Assembly: GCA_030429455.1 (NCBI GenBank)
Contig: JAUIFC010000020.1
Coordinates: 1 to 34,511 of the forward strand
DNA from: Bacteroidia bacterium
GTDB taxonomy: Bacteria > Bacteroidota > Bacteroidia > Flavobacteriales > Flavobacteriaceae
Direction: 5' to 3'
Length of the DNA stretch: 34,511 nucleotides
Shown here: piece by piece, positions 6,546-15,236 of the stretch
Position numbering within the stretch: position 1 is the stretch's first letter
Layout: every line of letters starts with the position of its first letter
The notes under the pieces: generated by a model
Databases searched by the model: none
What the model was told of the DNA's origin: nothing
What the model saw: only the letters and a program-made list of their open reading frames with translations
Translations under genes and position numbers: made by a program

Positions 6546-9389
6546 TCAATGCGCCTCTAACCAATTTTGCCCGACACCAACTTCCACTTCTAGTGGCACT
6601 TCTAATTCGTAGGCGCTTTCCATCTCTGTTTTGATCAATGTTTTTAACTCTTCTAGTTCAGTTTTATGCACATCGAAAATCAATTCGTCATGAATCTGTA
6701 GGAGCATTTTAGATTTATAATTGCCCTCTTCCAGTTTCTTATGAATGTTTATCATGGCCAGTTTAATGATATCTGCGGCACTTCCTTGAATTGGCGCATT
6801 TACGGCATTTCGTTCTGCACCGCTGCGCACCATGCCATTACTCGCATTGATGTCTTTTAAATAGCGACGACGACCCATCACTGTTTTGACATATTCGTTT
6901 TCTCTGGCAAACTCGATTTGCTCATTGATATATGCTCGTAATTTTGGGTAGGTTTTATAATACGTTTCTATAAGCTCTTTAGACTCCGAACGCGTCAATG
7001 TGGTTTGGTTGCTCAACCCAAAAGCAGAAACCCCATAGATGATTCCGAAGTTAACCGTCTTTGCCTGACTACGTTGTTCTCGAGTGACATCTTCCAAAGC
7101 AATATCAAAAATTTTAGCTGTCGTGGACGCGTGAATGTCTTCGCCATTTTGAAAGGCTTTAATCATGGTTTCTTCTTGGCTCAAAGCAGCAATTATTCTT
7201 AATTCGATTTGAGAATAATCTGCGGCAATCAATACATAATTTTCATCACGAGGGACGAAAGCGGTTCGCACTTGTCGTCCACGCTCCGTTCGAATAGGGA
7301 TATTTTGTAAATTCGGATTTGTCGAACTCAATCGACCTGTTGCCGCGACAGTTTGCATAAATTCGGTATGGATACGACCTGTCTTTTTTTGAATTTGCTT
7401 TGGTAAGGCATCGACATAAGTACTTTTCAATTTAGAAAGCCCACGCCAATCCAACACATCTTGAGCAATTTTGTGTTCTTTAGCATGAAAGGACAATACG
7501 TCTTCGGCTGTAGAAAATTGACCAGATTTGGTTTTTTTAGGTTTTTTAGCAATTTGAAGTTTTCCAAACAAAATTTCACCCAACTGTTTTGGCGATCCTA
7601 TCTTAAACTCTTCACCTGCTTGTTCGTAAATGTTTTTTTCAAGTTCAGCAATGTCGGTTTCTAAGGATTTTGAGATTTCTTTTAAAACCTCAGCATTAAG
7701 ATGAATACCCTCGGTTTCCATATCGGCTAATACGCGGACTAATGGAATTTCAAGGGTTTCAAATAAAGGCTTGTTATGGGCTTGTTTCAATTCTTCTTCA
7801 AAAAATTGCTTGAGTTGCAAGGTGATATCTGCGTCTTCAACGGCATATTCTGTTATTCGATCTAGCTCAACATCCCGCATATTGCCTTGATTTTTACCCT
7901 TTTTCCCTATCAAATCTTCAATAGATTTAGGCGAATAATTGAGATAGGTTTCAGACAACACATCCATGTTATGGCGCATATCAGGGTTGATGATGTAGTG
8001 TGCCAACATGGTATCGAAGAGCTTGCCTTTTACAGAAATCCCATGCTGCTTGAGTACTTTGATGTCGTACTTTAAATTCTGACCTACTTTTTCTATATCC
8101 TCATTTTCAAAAAATGGTTGTAAAAGCTCCAGTCTCTGTTTTACTTGTGCTTCATCTTCTGGAAATGGCACATAAAACCCTTTATGACTTTGCCAAGAAA
8201 AGGCGATTCCAACCAACTTTGCATCTAGTGTGTTAAGACTTGTGGTTTCGGTATCAAAACACACGGAAGCTTGTTTGAGCATATTTTTAACCAATAGTTG
8301 GATCGAAATCGTCGTGTTTGCAAACTGGTAATGATGATCTGTATTTTTAAGAGACTTATAGCCCTGAAAATCTTCAGCCTTTAAGTCGGGTTTTGACAAA
8401 TCATTCCCAAATAAAGAATATTGTCCTGAACCTGGTGTTTGTTTGACTTCGTTGGTTTGAGTCGTTCTGTTTGAAGAAATGTTCTCCGGTTGATCATCCG
8501 TTCCTTGATTAAACAGCTTTAGAAATTGGTCTGTGAGTCTTCTAAATTCCAACTCTTTAAATATCTCAATAACCTTTTCGACATCAGGTTTGCTCAACTC
8601 ATAATCTACCGCATCAAATTGGACATCACAATCGGTTATGATTGTAGCTAGTTTTTTAGACAATAATCCTAATTCGGCATTAGCTTCGACCTTTTCTTTC
8701 ATTTTTCCTTTAAGTTGGTCGATGTTTTCCAACAGGCCTTCTAAACTTCCAAACTGTTGAATAAATTTTTTAGCCGTTTTATCACCTACCCCTGGTAATC
8801 CAGGAATATTATCAGAAGCATCGCCCATCATTCCCAAATAATCGATGACTTGCTCAGGACGTTCGACGCCAAATCGTTTTTGGACTTCTGGAATTCCCCA
8901 AATTTCAATGGCATTTCCCATTCTTGCAGGTCTGTACATAAAAATATTGTCGCTCACCAATTGTCCAAAATCTTTATCTGGTGTAACCATGAACACTTTG
9001 TAGTTTTCCTTTTCAGCTTGTTTAGCTAGGGTTCCAATGATATCATCCGCCTCTAAACCAGACAATTCTACAACAGGTATGTGCATAGCTTTCAGTACAT
9101 TTTTAATTATTGGAACAGATTGCCGAATTACATCAGGCGTTTCATCTCTATTAGCCTTGTATTCAGCATATAACTCTGTACGTTCTGCACTACCATCTTT
9201 ATCAAAACAAACGGCCAGATGGTCAGGATTTTCTCGTTTGATGACATCAAAAAGCGAATTGGTAAAACCCAAAATTGCCGATGTATCTTGCCCTTTGGAA
9301 TTTATTCTAGGATTTTTGATTAAAGCGTAATAGCCTCTAAAGATTAAGGCATAAGCATCTAAAAGGAAGAGTCGTTTTTGTTTGGACAT
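6546..9389 (-). CDS. polA: DNA polymerase I
   Basis: 947 residues, full length for PolA. It fills gaps and removes RNA primers during replication and repair. 5'-3' exonuclease about 1-290: 'GLEADDIIGTLA' (111-122) and 'GDASDNIPGLPGVGDKTAKK' (189-208). Proofreading exonuclease about 340-540: Asp379 and Glu381 in 'FDTET', 'NLKYDIKVL' (438-446), 'VEDADIT' (517-523), so the proofreading site is intact. Polymerase about 555-947: motif A 'DYSQIELR' (Asp724), O-helix 'KTVNFGIIYG' with Lys777 and Phe781 (Phe is the ddNTP-discriminating form), motif C 'QIHDELIF' (His900-Asp901). Convergent with the synthetase gene, with a 196-base gap holding no clear terminator. Its leader contains one arm of the inverted repeat that frames the neighbouring four-helix gene. 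Confidence 0.98.
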   Translation of the reverse strand: MSKQKRLFLLDAYALIFRGYYALIKNPRINSKGQDTSAILGFTNSLFDVIKRENPDHLAVCFDKDGSAERTELYAEYKANRDETPDVIRQSVPIIKNVLKAMHIPVVELSGLEADDIIGTLAKQAEKENYKVFMVTPDKDFGQLVSDNIFMYRPARMGNAIEIWGIPEVQKRFGVERPEQVIDYLGMMGDASDNIPGLPGVGDKTAKKFIQQFGSLEGLLENIDQLKGKMKEKVEANAELGLLSKKLATIITDCDVQFDAVDYELSKPDVEKVIEIFKELEFRRLTDQFLKLFNQGTDDQPENISSNRTTQTNEVKQTPGSGQYSLFGNDLSKPDLKAEDFQGYKSLKNTDHHYQFANTTISIQLLVKNMLKQASVCFDTETTSLNTLDAKLVGIAFSWQSHKGFYVPFPEDEAQVKQRLELLQPFFENEDIEKVGQNLKYDIKVLKQHGISVKGKLFDTMLAHYIINPDMRHNMDVLSETYLNYSPKSIEDLIGKKGKNQGNMRDVELDRITEYAVEDADITLQLKQFFEEELKQAHNKPLFETLEIPLVRVLADMETEGIHLNAEVLKEISKSLETDIAELEKNIYEQAGEEFKIGSPKQLGEILFGKLQIAKKPKKTKSGQFSTAEDVLSFHAKEHKIAQDVLDWRGLSKLKSTYVDALPKQIQKKTGRIHTEFMQTVAATGRLSSTNPNLQNIPIRTERGRQVRTAFVPRDENYVLIAADYSQIELRIIAALSQEETMIKAFQNGEDIHASTTAKIFDIALEDVTREQRSQAKTVNFGIIYGVSAFGLSNQTTLTRSESKELIETYYKTYPKLRAYINEQIEFARENEYVKTVMGRRRYLKDINASNGMVRSGAERNAVNAPIQGSAADIIKLAMINIHKKLEEGNYKSKMLLQIHDELIFDVHKTELEELKTLIKTEMESAYELEVPLEVEVGVGQNWLEAH

Positions 9390-9396
9390 ATGATAT

Positions 9397-9411
9397 TTAT
9401 GATTTGAGATT
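9397..9411. repeat. Left arm of imperfect inverted repeat around the four-helix gene
   Basis: TTATGATTTGAGATT on the plus strand. The reverse complement of 9892-9906 is TTATGATTTCAGATT, a 14 of 15 match. The arms enclose 510 bases with one gene. The arm sits 8 bases before the polA start, inside its leader. Confidence 0.5.
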
Positions 9412-9438
9412 GAGGAATTAGGATTGGGGATTAAGTTA

Positions 9439-9807
9439 TTAAGACTTGTGATTTGTTCGTTTTTTTACAGTTTTAATACTAGCTACAAAAATAGCAACTA
9501 GTTCATCTGCTTCTTTGAATAAATACAGGATTTCTGATGTTTCTCTTATCAAATTTAATTCATGAATCATCTCAAGCCAAAATAGGCTTTCGTCTGCTTC
9601 TTCCAAAACAGTACCCATTTTATGAATAAAATCTCTGTCACTTTTGGCTCTGCAAACAGCTCTATAATTAGACGCTACAGATGTACCTGACCTCATAATT
9701 TGATCTGCAATGATCCAACCTACTCTATTATTTGGTAGTTTTTCAGCTAATCTTATTATAGCTTTTGCAAATTCCTTGGTTCTATTTTTTAATTCGTTAC
9801 TAGTCAT
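9439..9807 (-). CDS. Four-helix bundle protein, 23S rRNA intervening-sequence (IVS) type
   Basis: 122 residues, entirely helical by eye, matching the four-helix bundle / 'S23' family: 'ELKNRTKEFAKAIIRLAEKL', 'IADQIMRSGTSVASNYRAV', 'DFIHKMGTVLEEADESLFWL', 'LIRETSEILYLFKEADELVAI'. Members were first found encoded in intervening sequences of bacterial 23S rRNA and also occur as stand-alone genes; the biochemical role is unsettled, with RNA or nucleic-acid binding proposed. Here the gene stands outside any rRNA operon, 49 bases before polA on the same strand, between imperfect inverted repeats. It could be co-transcribed with polA. I see no catalytic motif. Start ATG at 9807 is the only sensible one because the first helix follows at once. 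Confidence 0.9.
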   Translation of the reverse strand: MTSNELKNRTKEFAKAIIRLAEKLPNNRVGWIIADQIMRSGTSVASNYRAVCRAKSDRDFIHKMGTVLEEADESLFWLEMIHELNLIRETSEILYLFKEADELVAIFVASIKTVKKRTNHKS

Positions 9808-9891
9808 AAAGTTAAAATAAGAGTTAATAAATCTATATATAAGTAATATTTATAATTTCAACTGTGAACAAAATGACTTGTTACAATCAAA

Positions 9892-9906
9892 AATCTGAAA
9901 TCATAA
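9892..9906. repeat. Right arm of imperfect inverted repeat around the four-helix gene
   Basis: AATCTGAAATCATAA on the plus strand, the imperfect reverse complement (14 of 15) of 9397-9411. It lies in the divergent gap between the four-helix gene and menC. Confidence 0.5.
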
Positions 9907-10000
9907 GTCAAAAATGTTGAGTTTAAAAATACAAAATTGAAGTTAACTCTAGGATAAATGAAGTGCCTATTGTTTATTTTTCGCAACCAAATAAACCTGA

Positions 10001-11053
10001 ATGAGAGCATTTTTTAAATCGTATTTACTCAACTTTAAAACGCCAAGTGGAACCTCAAGAGGGATTTTAAAACAGAAAAAAACATACTTTCTTGTTATTC
10101 AGAACGATGAAAAAATTGGCATAGGAGAATGTGGTCTTTTTGAAGGCTTAAGCTATGACGATTCTCCTATTTATGAAGATAAATTGTATTGGGTTTGCGC
10201 AAACATTCATTTGGGTTTGGACAAGCTACTTCAGGAAACGATTGAATTTCCTTCCATCCAATTTGGCTTGGAAATGGCATTTCTTTCATTAAATGCCAAG
10301 GACAATTTTGATCTCATTCCATCCAAATTTACGAAAGGAGAAGACAGTATTCAAATTAATGGTTTGATATGGATGGGTGAAAAAGCCTTCATGAAATCTC
10401 AAATTGAAGAAAAAATAAAACAAGGCTTTAGTTGTGTAAAGCTTAAAATCGGCGCAATCCATTTTGATGAGGAACTAGAGCTTTTAAGGTATATCAGAAA
10501 GCAGTTTACAAGCAGAGATATAGAATTGCGTGTCGATGCCAACGGCGCATTTTCTCCAGAAAAGGCTTTGGACAAACTTAAGAAACTTAGTGAATTTGAT
10601 TTACATAGTATTGAGCAACCCATAAAACAAGGCCAATGGCAGGAGATGGCAAAGCTATGCGAAAAGACGCCTTTGCCCATTGCTTTAGACGAGGAGTTAA
10701 TCGGCATTACAGATGTAACAAATCGCGAGAAGTGCTTACAAACCATAAAACCTCAATTTATCATTTTGAAACCAAGTTTAGTAGGCGGTATGATGAATTC
10801 AAAACAATGGATGCAATTGGCAGATAAGTTCCACATCGGATATTGGATAACAAGTGCTCTGGAAAGTAATATTGGCCTTAATGCCATAGCTCAGTTTACC
10901 TACGATTTGGGGCTAAAATTACCTCAAGGCCTTGGTACTGGTGGATTATTTACAAATAATTTTGAAAGTCCATTAGAAGTTATTGGTGAGCGATTGCATT
11001 ATATTGCAAAACGAAAATGGACAAATCTTGAAACTTTAACAGATCAAATCTGA
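10001..11053 (+). CDS. menC: o-Succinylbenzoate synthase (enolase superfamily)
   Basis: 350 residues. Dehydrates SHCHC to o-succinylbenzoate in menaquinone synthesis, the quinone used by Flavobacteriia. The enolase-superfamily barrel has its acid-base and metal residues: 'VKLKIG' with Lys147 and Lys149, Asp179 in 'RVDANG', Glu205 in 'SIEQPI', Asp230 in 'ALDEEL' and Lys257 in 'ILKPSLVGG'. The second metal-ligand motifs and paired lysines are complete, so it should be active. Dipeptide epimerases share this fold, but linkage to menE 1.2 kb downstream favours MenC. It starts an operon with the CPBP protease gene (66-base gap). Start ATG 10001 leads straight into the capping domain. Confidence 0.93.
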   Translation: MRAFFKSYLLNFKTPSGTSRGILKQKKTYFLVIQNDEKIGIGECGLFEGLSYDDSPIYEDKLYWVCANIHLGLDKLLQETIEFPSIQFGLEMAFLSLNAKDNFDLIPSKFTKGEDSIQINGLIWMGEKAFMKSQIEEKIKQGFSCVKLKIGAIHFDEELELLRYIRKQFTSRDIELRVDANGAFSPEKALDKLKKLSEFDLHSIEQPIKQGQWQEMAKLCEKTPLPIALDEELIGITDVTNREKCLQTIKPQFIILKPSLVGGMMNSKQWMQLADKFHIGYWITSALESNIGLNAIAQFTYDLGLKLPQGLGTGGLFTNNFESPLEVIGERLHYIAKRKWTNLETLTDQI

Positions 11054-11119
11054 TAAACGAAGAAGAAATAAAATAGAAATTGTCAATGAAACTTAAAACA
11101 TATAACAAAAGAATAGATA

Positions 11120-12082
11120 ATGAAAGGATATATAGAACAGGCGTTTAATGGTTATACGGATTGGTGGAGATACCTTTTAGGTTTTTTATTTATATTCATT
11201 ATATGGCAATTTGGCGCTTTAATACAAGTTGCAGTTGTTGCGTCCGAATTGGCAAATCAAGGCTATACATTCCAAGAGGCCATGTTTAAAATAGGAAACA
11301 TGGAAGTCCTTATGAACACACTAGAATCCAATCTCAATTTCTTTTTACTCCTGTTAGGATTTGTATTTGGCTTTGGCGCGATTTACGTCGTTGTCAAGTT
11401 TTTTCATAGCTTGGATTTTAAATACATCATAACCTCTAGAGCAAAATTGGACTGGAAACGTGTATGGTTCGGAGCTTTTTTAATTGGTGTTGTAATTGTT
11501 GGTTCAACACTTTTAGATTACTGGTTGTATCCAGAGGATTATTTACTTAATTTTCAATTTGATAAATTTATTATTCTGGCCATTATAGGAGTCATAATGG
11601 TTCCAATACAAACCACTTTCGAGGAACTTTTGTTTAGAGGGTATTTTATGCAAGGTTTAGGAACCGTATTAAAAAGCAGAGCTGTTGCACTTATTCTATC
11701 TTCAGCAGTTTTTGGTCTATTGCATATTGCAAATCCAGAAGTTGCAAAATTAGGCTACCAAGCATTGGTTGTTTACATAGGAACGGGATTTTTCTTTGGG
11801 CTTATGACCCTCATGGACGAAGGCATGGAACTCGCTATAGGATTTCATGCGGCAAACAACTTATTAACAGCACTTTTGGTTACAGCCGACTGGACAGCTT
11901 TTAAAACACATTCGATTTTTACTTATCTTGGAGAACCAACAGTACTAGGAAATATTTATATACCTGTATTTGTCATTTATCCAATTCTCATCCTTATTCT
12001 CGCTAAAAAATACAAATGGAACAATTGGAAACAGCGTCTATTTGGAAAAGTTGAGCGTCCACAAGTAGAAGTTGAATCATAA
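11120..12082 (+). CDS. CPBP-family intramembrane glutamic protease
   Basis: 320 residues with about eight hydrophobic segments, an inner-membrane protein. The CPBP (Abi/Rce1-type) motifs are complete: 'EELLFRG' (168-174, paired Glu then Arg173), 'FGLLHIANP' with His202, and 'GFHAANNL' (241-248) with His243 and Asn247. Relatives are Rce1 CAAX protease and bacteriocin-immunity proteins; the substrate here is unknown. The gene sits between menC and menE. I take that as a common flavobacterial arrangement rather than proof of a role in quinone synthesis. A terminator-like hairpin follows its stop. Confidence 0.88.
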   Translation: MKGYIEQAFNGYTDWWRYLLGFLFIFIIWQFGALIQVAVVASELANQGYTFQEAMFKIGNMEVLMNTLESNLNFFLLLLGFVFGFGAIYVVVKFFHSLDFKYIITSRAKLDWKRVWFGAFLIGVVIVGSTLLDYWLYPEDYLLNFQFDKFIILAIIGVIMVPIQTTFEELLFRGYFMQGLGTVLKSRAVALILSSAVFGLLHIANPEVAKLGYQALVVYIGTGFFFGLMTLMDEGMELAIGFHAANNLLTALLVTADWTAFKTHSIFTYLGEPTVLGNIYIPVFVIYPILILILAKKYKWNNWKQRLFGKVERPQVEVES

Positions 12083-12109
12083 CCATTATTTAATAAGGTA
12101 TTTACATAT

Positions 12110-12135
12110 CCTAATGCCATTATTAGGTTATTTTT
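12110..12135 (+). terminator. Probable intrinsic terminator after menC-CPBP
   Basis: Stem CCTAAT (12110-12115) and ATTAGG (12122-12127), loop GCCATT, then TTATTTTT. A short stem, 28 bases past the stop, so termination may be partial and menE may be read through. Confidence 0.45.
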
Positions 12136-12238
12136 GATATTTTTACGATTAAGTTTTATTTATATTTTTAAAATAAAACCTTAAATCAATTGAGATCTAA
12201 TAAATCGATTGTTGTATTAATTGAAATTTTCCTAGGAG

Positions 12239-13336
12239 ATGAAAAAAGACAGCTACGAAGTACACCCTAATTTTAAGTTGAATGGAACGCATTATTCTGC
12301 TAAAGAAATGCATGATGTAGCGTACAGCTTTATAAAGGAAGGTGAACCCTATGAAGAACGCATTGGGAATTTTCTGATGGATTGGCTTAATGAGAACTAT
12401 TCTGACATAAAGGTAAGAACCTCTGGATCGACAAGTGAGCCAAAAATCATTTTTATAGACAAAGAAAAAATGATTAATTCTGCTCTTTCTACTGGCAAAC
12501 ATCTGAAAGTAAACGAAAATACAAAAGCGCTTCTTTGCATCCCAGCCAAACAAATAGGTGGCATGATGATGCTAGTTCGTGCCATGACCTTGGGATGGCA
12601 TTTGGATTTGGTCGAACCGAAGTCCAATCCACTTGACAGGTTGTACAAAACTTATGACTTTTGTGCCATGACGCCATTCCAACTGGACAATTCTTTGAAC
12701 AGACTACATCTTATTAAAACACTCATTGTTGGTGGTGGAAGAGTTTCAGAAAATCTTAAAATGATGGTCCAAGGGATACCAACTGTGATTTACGAAACCT
12801 TTGGAATGACGGAGACCATCTCTCATATCGCCACACGAAAAGTAAATAACAGAAAATCGGGCAGTACAGAAAGTAAAGCATTCAAGACCTTACCACATGT
12901 TACCGTTTCTGCCGATGAAAATAATAGATTAATCATCAAGGCTCCTAAAATTCTTAACGAAACTCTAGTGACCAACGATATTGTCGAAATAGAAACCTAT
13001 AAAAAATTCCATTGGAAAGGCAGATACGATAACGTTATCAATTCTGGAGGCGTTAAGATTCATCCCGAAGAAGTTGAAAAAAAACTACAACAGCTTATAA
13101 CAAGCAGATTTTTTATAAGTTCGATAGAAGATGATGCCTTAGGTGATAAAGTTGTTCTTTTTGTTGAACTGCCTTATTCCGAAGAATTGCAAAGTGACCT
13201 GAAACATGCCATTGACACTTTACCTGGTCTTAAAAAATTTGAAAAACCAAAACACATCTATATGGTTGAAAAATTTGAAGAGACTGAAAGTGGAAAACTG
13301 AATAGAAATAGAACAGTTAAGGCACAGATGGTTTAA
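12239..13336 (+). CDS. menE: o-Succinylbenzoate-CoA ligase, short form
   Basis: 365 residues. Forms OSB-CoA from o-succinylbenzoate, ATP and CoA, the step after MenC. Adenylate-forming motifs: 'TSGSTSEPK' (61-69), 'ETFGMTET' (186-193), 'GRYDNVINSGGVKIHPEEVE' (261-280) and the catalytic Lys353 in 'ESGKLNR'. It is about 100 residues shorter than the E. coli type because most of the first N-terminal subdomain is absent; the P-loop-like motif begins already at residue 61. Short MenE of this size is usual in Flavobacteriia, so this is not a truncation. A long AT-rich leader (156 bases) containing two hairpins precedes it, which may give separate control from menC. Confidence 0.93.
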   Translation: MKKDSYEVHPNFKLNGTHYSAKEMHDVAYSFIKEGEPYEERIGNFLMDWLNENYSDIKVRTSGSTSEPKIIFIDKEKMINSALSTGKHLKVNENTKALLCIPAKQIGGMMMLVRAMTLGWHLDLVEPKSNPLDRLYKTYDFCAMTPFQLDNSLNRLHLIKTLIVGGGRVSENLKMMVQGIPTVIYETFGMTETISHIATRKVNNRKSGSTESKAFKTLPHVTVSADENNRLIIKAPKILNETLVTNDIVEIETYKKFHWKGRYDNVINSGGVKIHPEEVEKKLQQLITSRFFISSIEDDALGDKVVLFVELPYSEELQSDLKHAIDTLPGLKKFEKPKHIYMVEKFEETESGKLNRNRTVKAQMV

Positions 13337-13379
13337 GAGTTTTACTCAAACGGTTTAATCTATAAAAGCTCCAAAAGGT

Positions 13380-15008
13380 TTATTGAAATAAAATATCGAT
13401 AAGAAATAGTCTTTTATCAATACTAAACTCTTTCTTAGTTTTTATTCTTAATTTTTTCCATGTATTGGATTTGGGGAAGACCCATTTTTCTTTGCCCTTT
13501 ACTTCTACTTTGATAGGCATATCAAAATCCTTTACATCAGTTTGCCATTTGTATTGGTAGTTTTTACCATTTTTCTTGAAAAGTAACTTAGGGATTTTAG
13601 ACTGTTTTAAATACTGATTGAAAAAAGCCGTCAAATCTTTACCTAAAGCATTGCTAAAATAGGCTACAACTTCATCGGTATCGGTGGTTTTGAAACGAAA
13701 GTCTTTATTAAAATCTTTTAATGTTTTCCACCATAACTCATCATCTTCAACTAGAGTTCTCAATGTATTGATCATGTTGCTGCCTTTATAATACATATCA
13801 GAAGAGCCTTCTTTATTTACACCATACGGACCTTGTATTGGCGAAAAGTTTCTCACCCTTCGGCGTTGACCATAGATGTAATCGAGTGCTGCTTCTTTGC
13901 CATATTCACATTCGACATAAACAGACTCGGCATAGGTTGTAAAGCTTTCATGAATCCATAAATCGGCATTGTCTTTGGCAGAAATATTATTACCAAACCA
14001 CTCATGCGCCGTTTCGTGAACAATGATGTAATCAAATTTTTTACCTAAACCTGTTCCAGATAAATCGCTTCCTAAATAGCCATTCATGTATTTATTTCCA
14101 TAGGCAACCGCACTTTGGTGCTCCATGCCAAGATATGGCGTTTCTACCAATTTAAAATCGTCTCTTGCAAAAGGATATTCTCCAAATTTTTCATAAAAGC
14201 AAGCCATCATGGGTTTTACTTGTTCAAACTGAGATTTGGCCTTTTCAAGATTGTAAGACAATACCCAATATTCCAATCTCAAATCTTCGTATTGATCAGA
14301 GAAATTAACATAATCCCCAATATTAACTGTGATATTATAGTTGTTTATAGGATAAGAGACTTTCCAGGAATATGTCGTGTAGTCCTTATTTTTCCTGTGG
14401 GTTTGAATCAACTTTCCATTGGAAACCGCAATTAAATCCTTTGGTACAGATAAGCTAATCACCGCAGAATCTGGTTCATCGCTTTGATGATCTTTGTTTG
14501 GATACCATAAACTAGCGCCTGTGCCTTGAACGGCCACCGCTATCCAAGGTTTTCCGTTTTTATCTTTCTTAAACACAAAACCACCATCCCAAGGTGGATT
14601 CTTAGCAATAATTGGATTACCGTGGTAATAAAATTTAAGCTGCTTTTCCGAACCTTTGATGAGTTCTTTACCAAAATAGATAAAAACTGCGTTGTACTCT
14701 CTTTTGTAGTTTAGTTGTTTACCTTCAAAAACTATGGAGTCGACAATCATGTTTTCAAACAAATCCAATTGCATCACATGTTGCCGTTCTTTAACTTCAA
14801 AATCGATTGCATTATAACCTGAAATGGATTTGTCATCAGGATTTACTTCTATATTCAAATCGTATTTAAGCATATCGAAGGCCGTGCGTTCTGGTCTTAA
14901 ACTTCCTCTTAAACTGTCTGCTCTTGTAAAATTTGTTTTCTTATTTAACATTTGAGCATAAACGCTACAACTCATACATAAACACAAGAGACAACCAATT
15001 AATCGCAT
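13380..15008 (-). CDS. Exported M1-family metallopeptidase (aminopeptidase)
   Basis: 542 residues. Signal peptide about 1-18 (hydrophobic run ending 'SVYA', then Gln19). The gluzincin zinc site is complete: 'HETAHEWFGN' (331-340) with Glu354 in 'WIHESFTTY', the HExxH-18-E pattern. The substrate-binding motif reads 'GMEHQS' (294-299) instead of GAMEN, a variant seen in exported bacterial M1 enzymes. The family trims N-terminal residues from peptides; location should be periplasm, or outside if carried further. It lacks the long C-terminal helical domain of PepN-type enzymes and ends about 190 residues after the zinc site. No partner gene: menE is convergent and katG lies upstream with its own terminator. 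Confidence 0.93.
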   Translation of the reverse strand: MRLIGCLLCLCMSCSVYAQMLNKKTNFTRADSLRGSLRPERTAFDMLKYDLNIEVNPDDKSISGYNAIDFEVKERQHVMQLDLFENMIVDSIVFEGKQLNYKREYNAVFIYFGKELIKGSEKQLKFYYHGNPIIAKNPPWDGGFVFKKDKNGKPWIAVAVQGTGASLWYPNKDHQSDEPDSAVISLSVPKDLIAVSNGKLIQTHRKNKDYTTYSWKVSYPINNYNITVNIGDYVNFSDQYEDLRLEYWVLSYNLEKAKSQFEQVKPMMACFYEKFGEYPFARDDFKLVETPYLGMEHQSAVAYGNKYMNGYLGSDLSGTGLGKKFDYIIVHETAHEWFGNNISAKDNADLWIHESFTTYAESVYVECEYGKEAALDYIYGQRRRVRNFSPIQGPYGVNKEGSSDMYYKGSNMINTLRTLVEDDELWWKTLKDFNKDFRFKTTDTDEVVAYFSNALGKDLTAFFNQYLKQSKIPKLLFKKNGKNYQYKWQTDVKDFDMPIKVEVKGKEKWVFPKSNTWKKLRIKTKKEFSIDKRLFLIDILFQ

Positions 15009-15167
15009 AAATACATATTTTAATAAAAGTTGAATATAATCAATAATTATTCCTTTTTCAAATGCACCTAGAGTGAGACTATATTAAACCATGAAATAAC
15101 AACCTTATTCAGTATAAATTTAGAATAAATAAACTAATCTCATAACTACCTACACTTCTATACCACT

Positions 15168-15203
15168 AAAAAAAGAAAACCTGCAAATACAAAACTTGCA
15201 GGT
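15168..15203 (-). terminator. Intrinsic terminator of katG
   Basis: On the minus strand: ACCTGCAA (15203-15196), a 9-base loop, TTGCAGGT (15186-15179), then a run of T broken by a single C (15178-15168). A perfect 8-bp stem plus U-tract, 33 bases past the katG stop. It separates katG from the M1 peptidase gene. Confidence 0.85.
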
Positions 15204-15236
15204 GAAGAATTGGACAACATAAATGATGTTATGTCA

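Noticed and set aside
12153-12179. AT-only hairpin GTTTTATTT/AAATAAAAC in the menE leader
   Set aside because: A 9-bp stem in extremely AT-rich sequence is not strong evidence of an attenuator; no leader peptide or riboswitch motif is visible.
12239-13336. menE as a 5'-truncated pseudogene because it is ~100 residues shorter than E. coli MenE
   Set aside because: All catalytic motifs are intact and short MenE is normal in Flavobacteriia.
15214-15235. Imperfect palindrome ACATAA...TTATGT just before the katG stop on the minus strand
   Set aside because: A second, weaker stem next to a clear terminator; no U-tract of its own, so not listed as a separate element.
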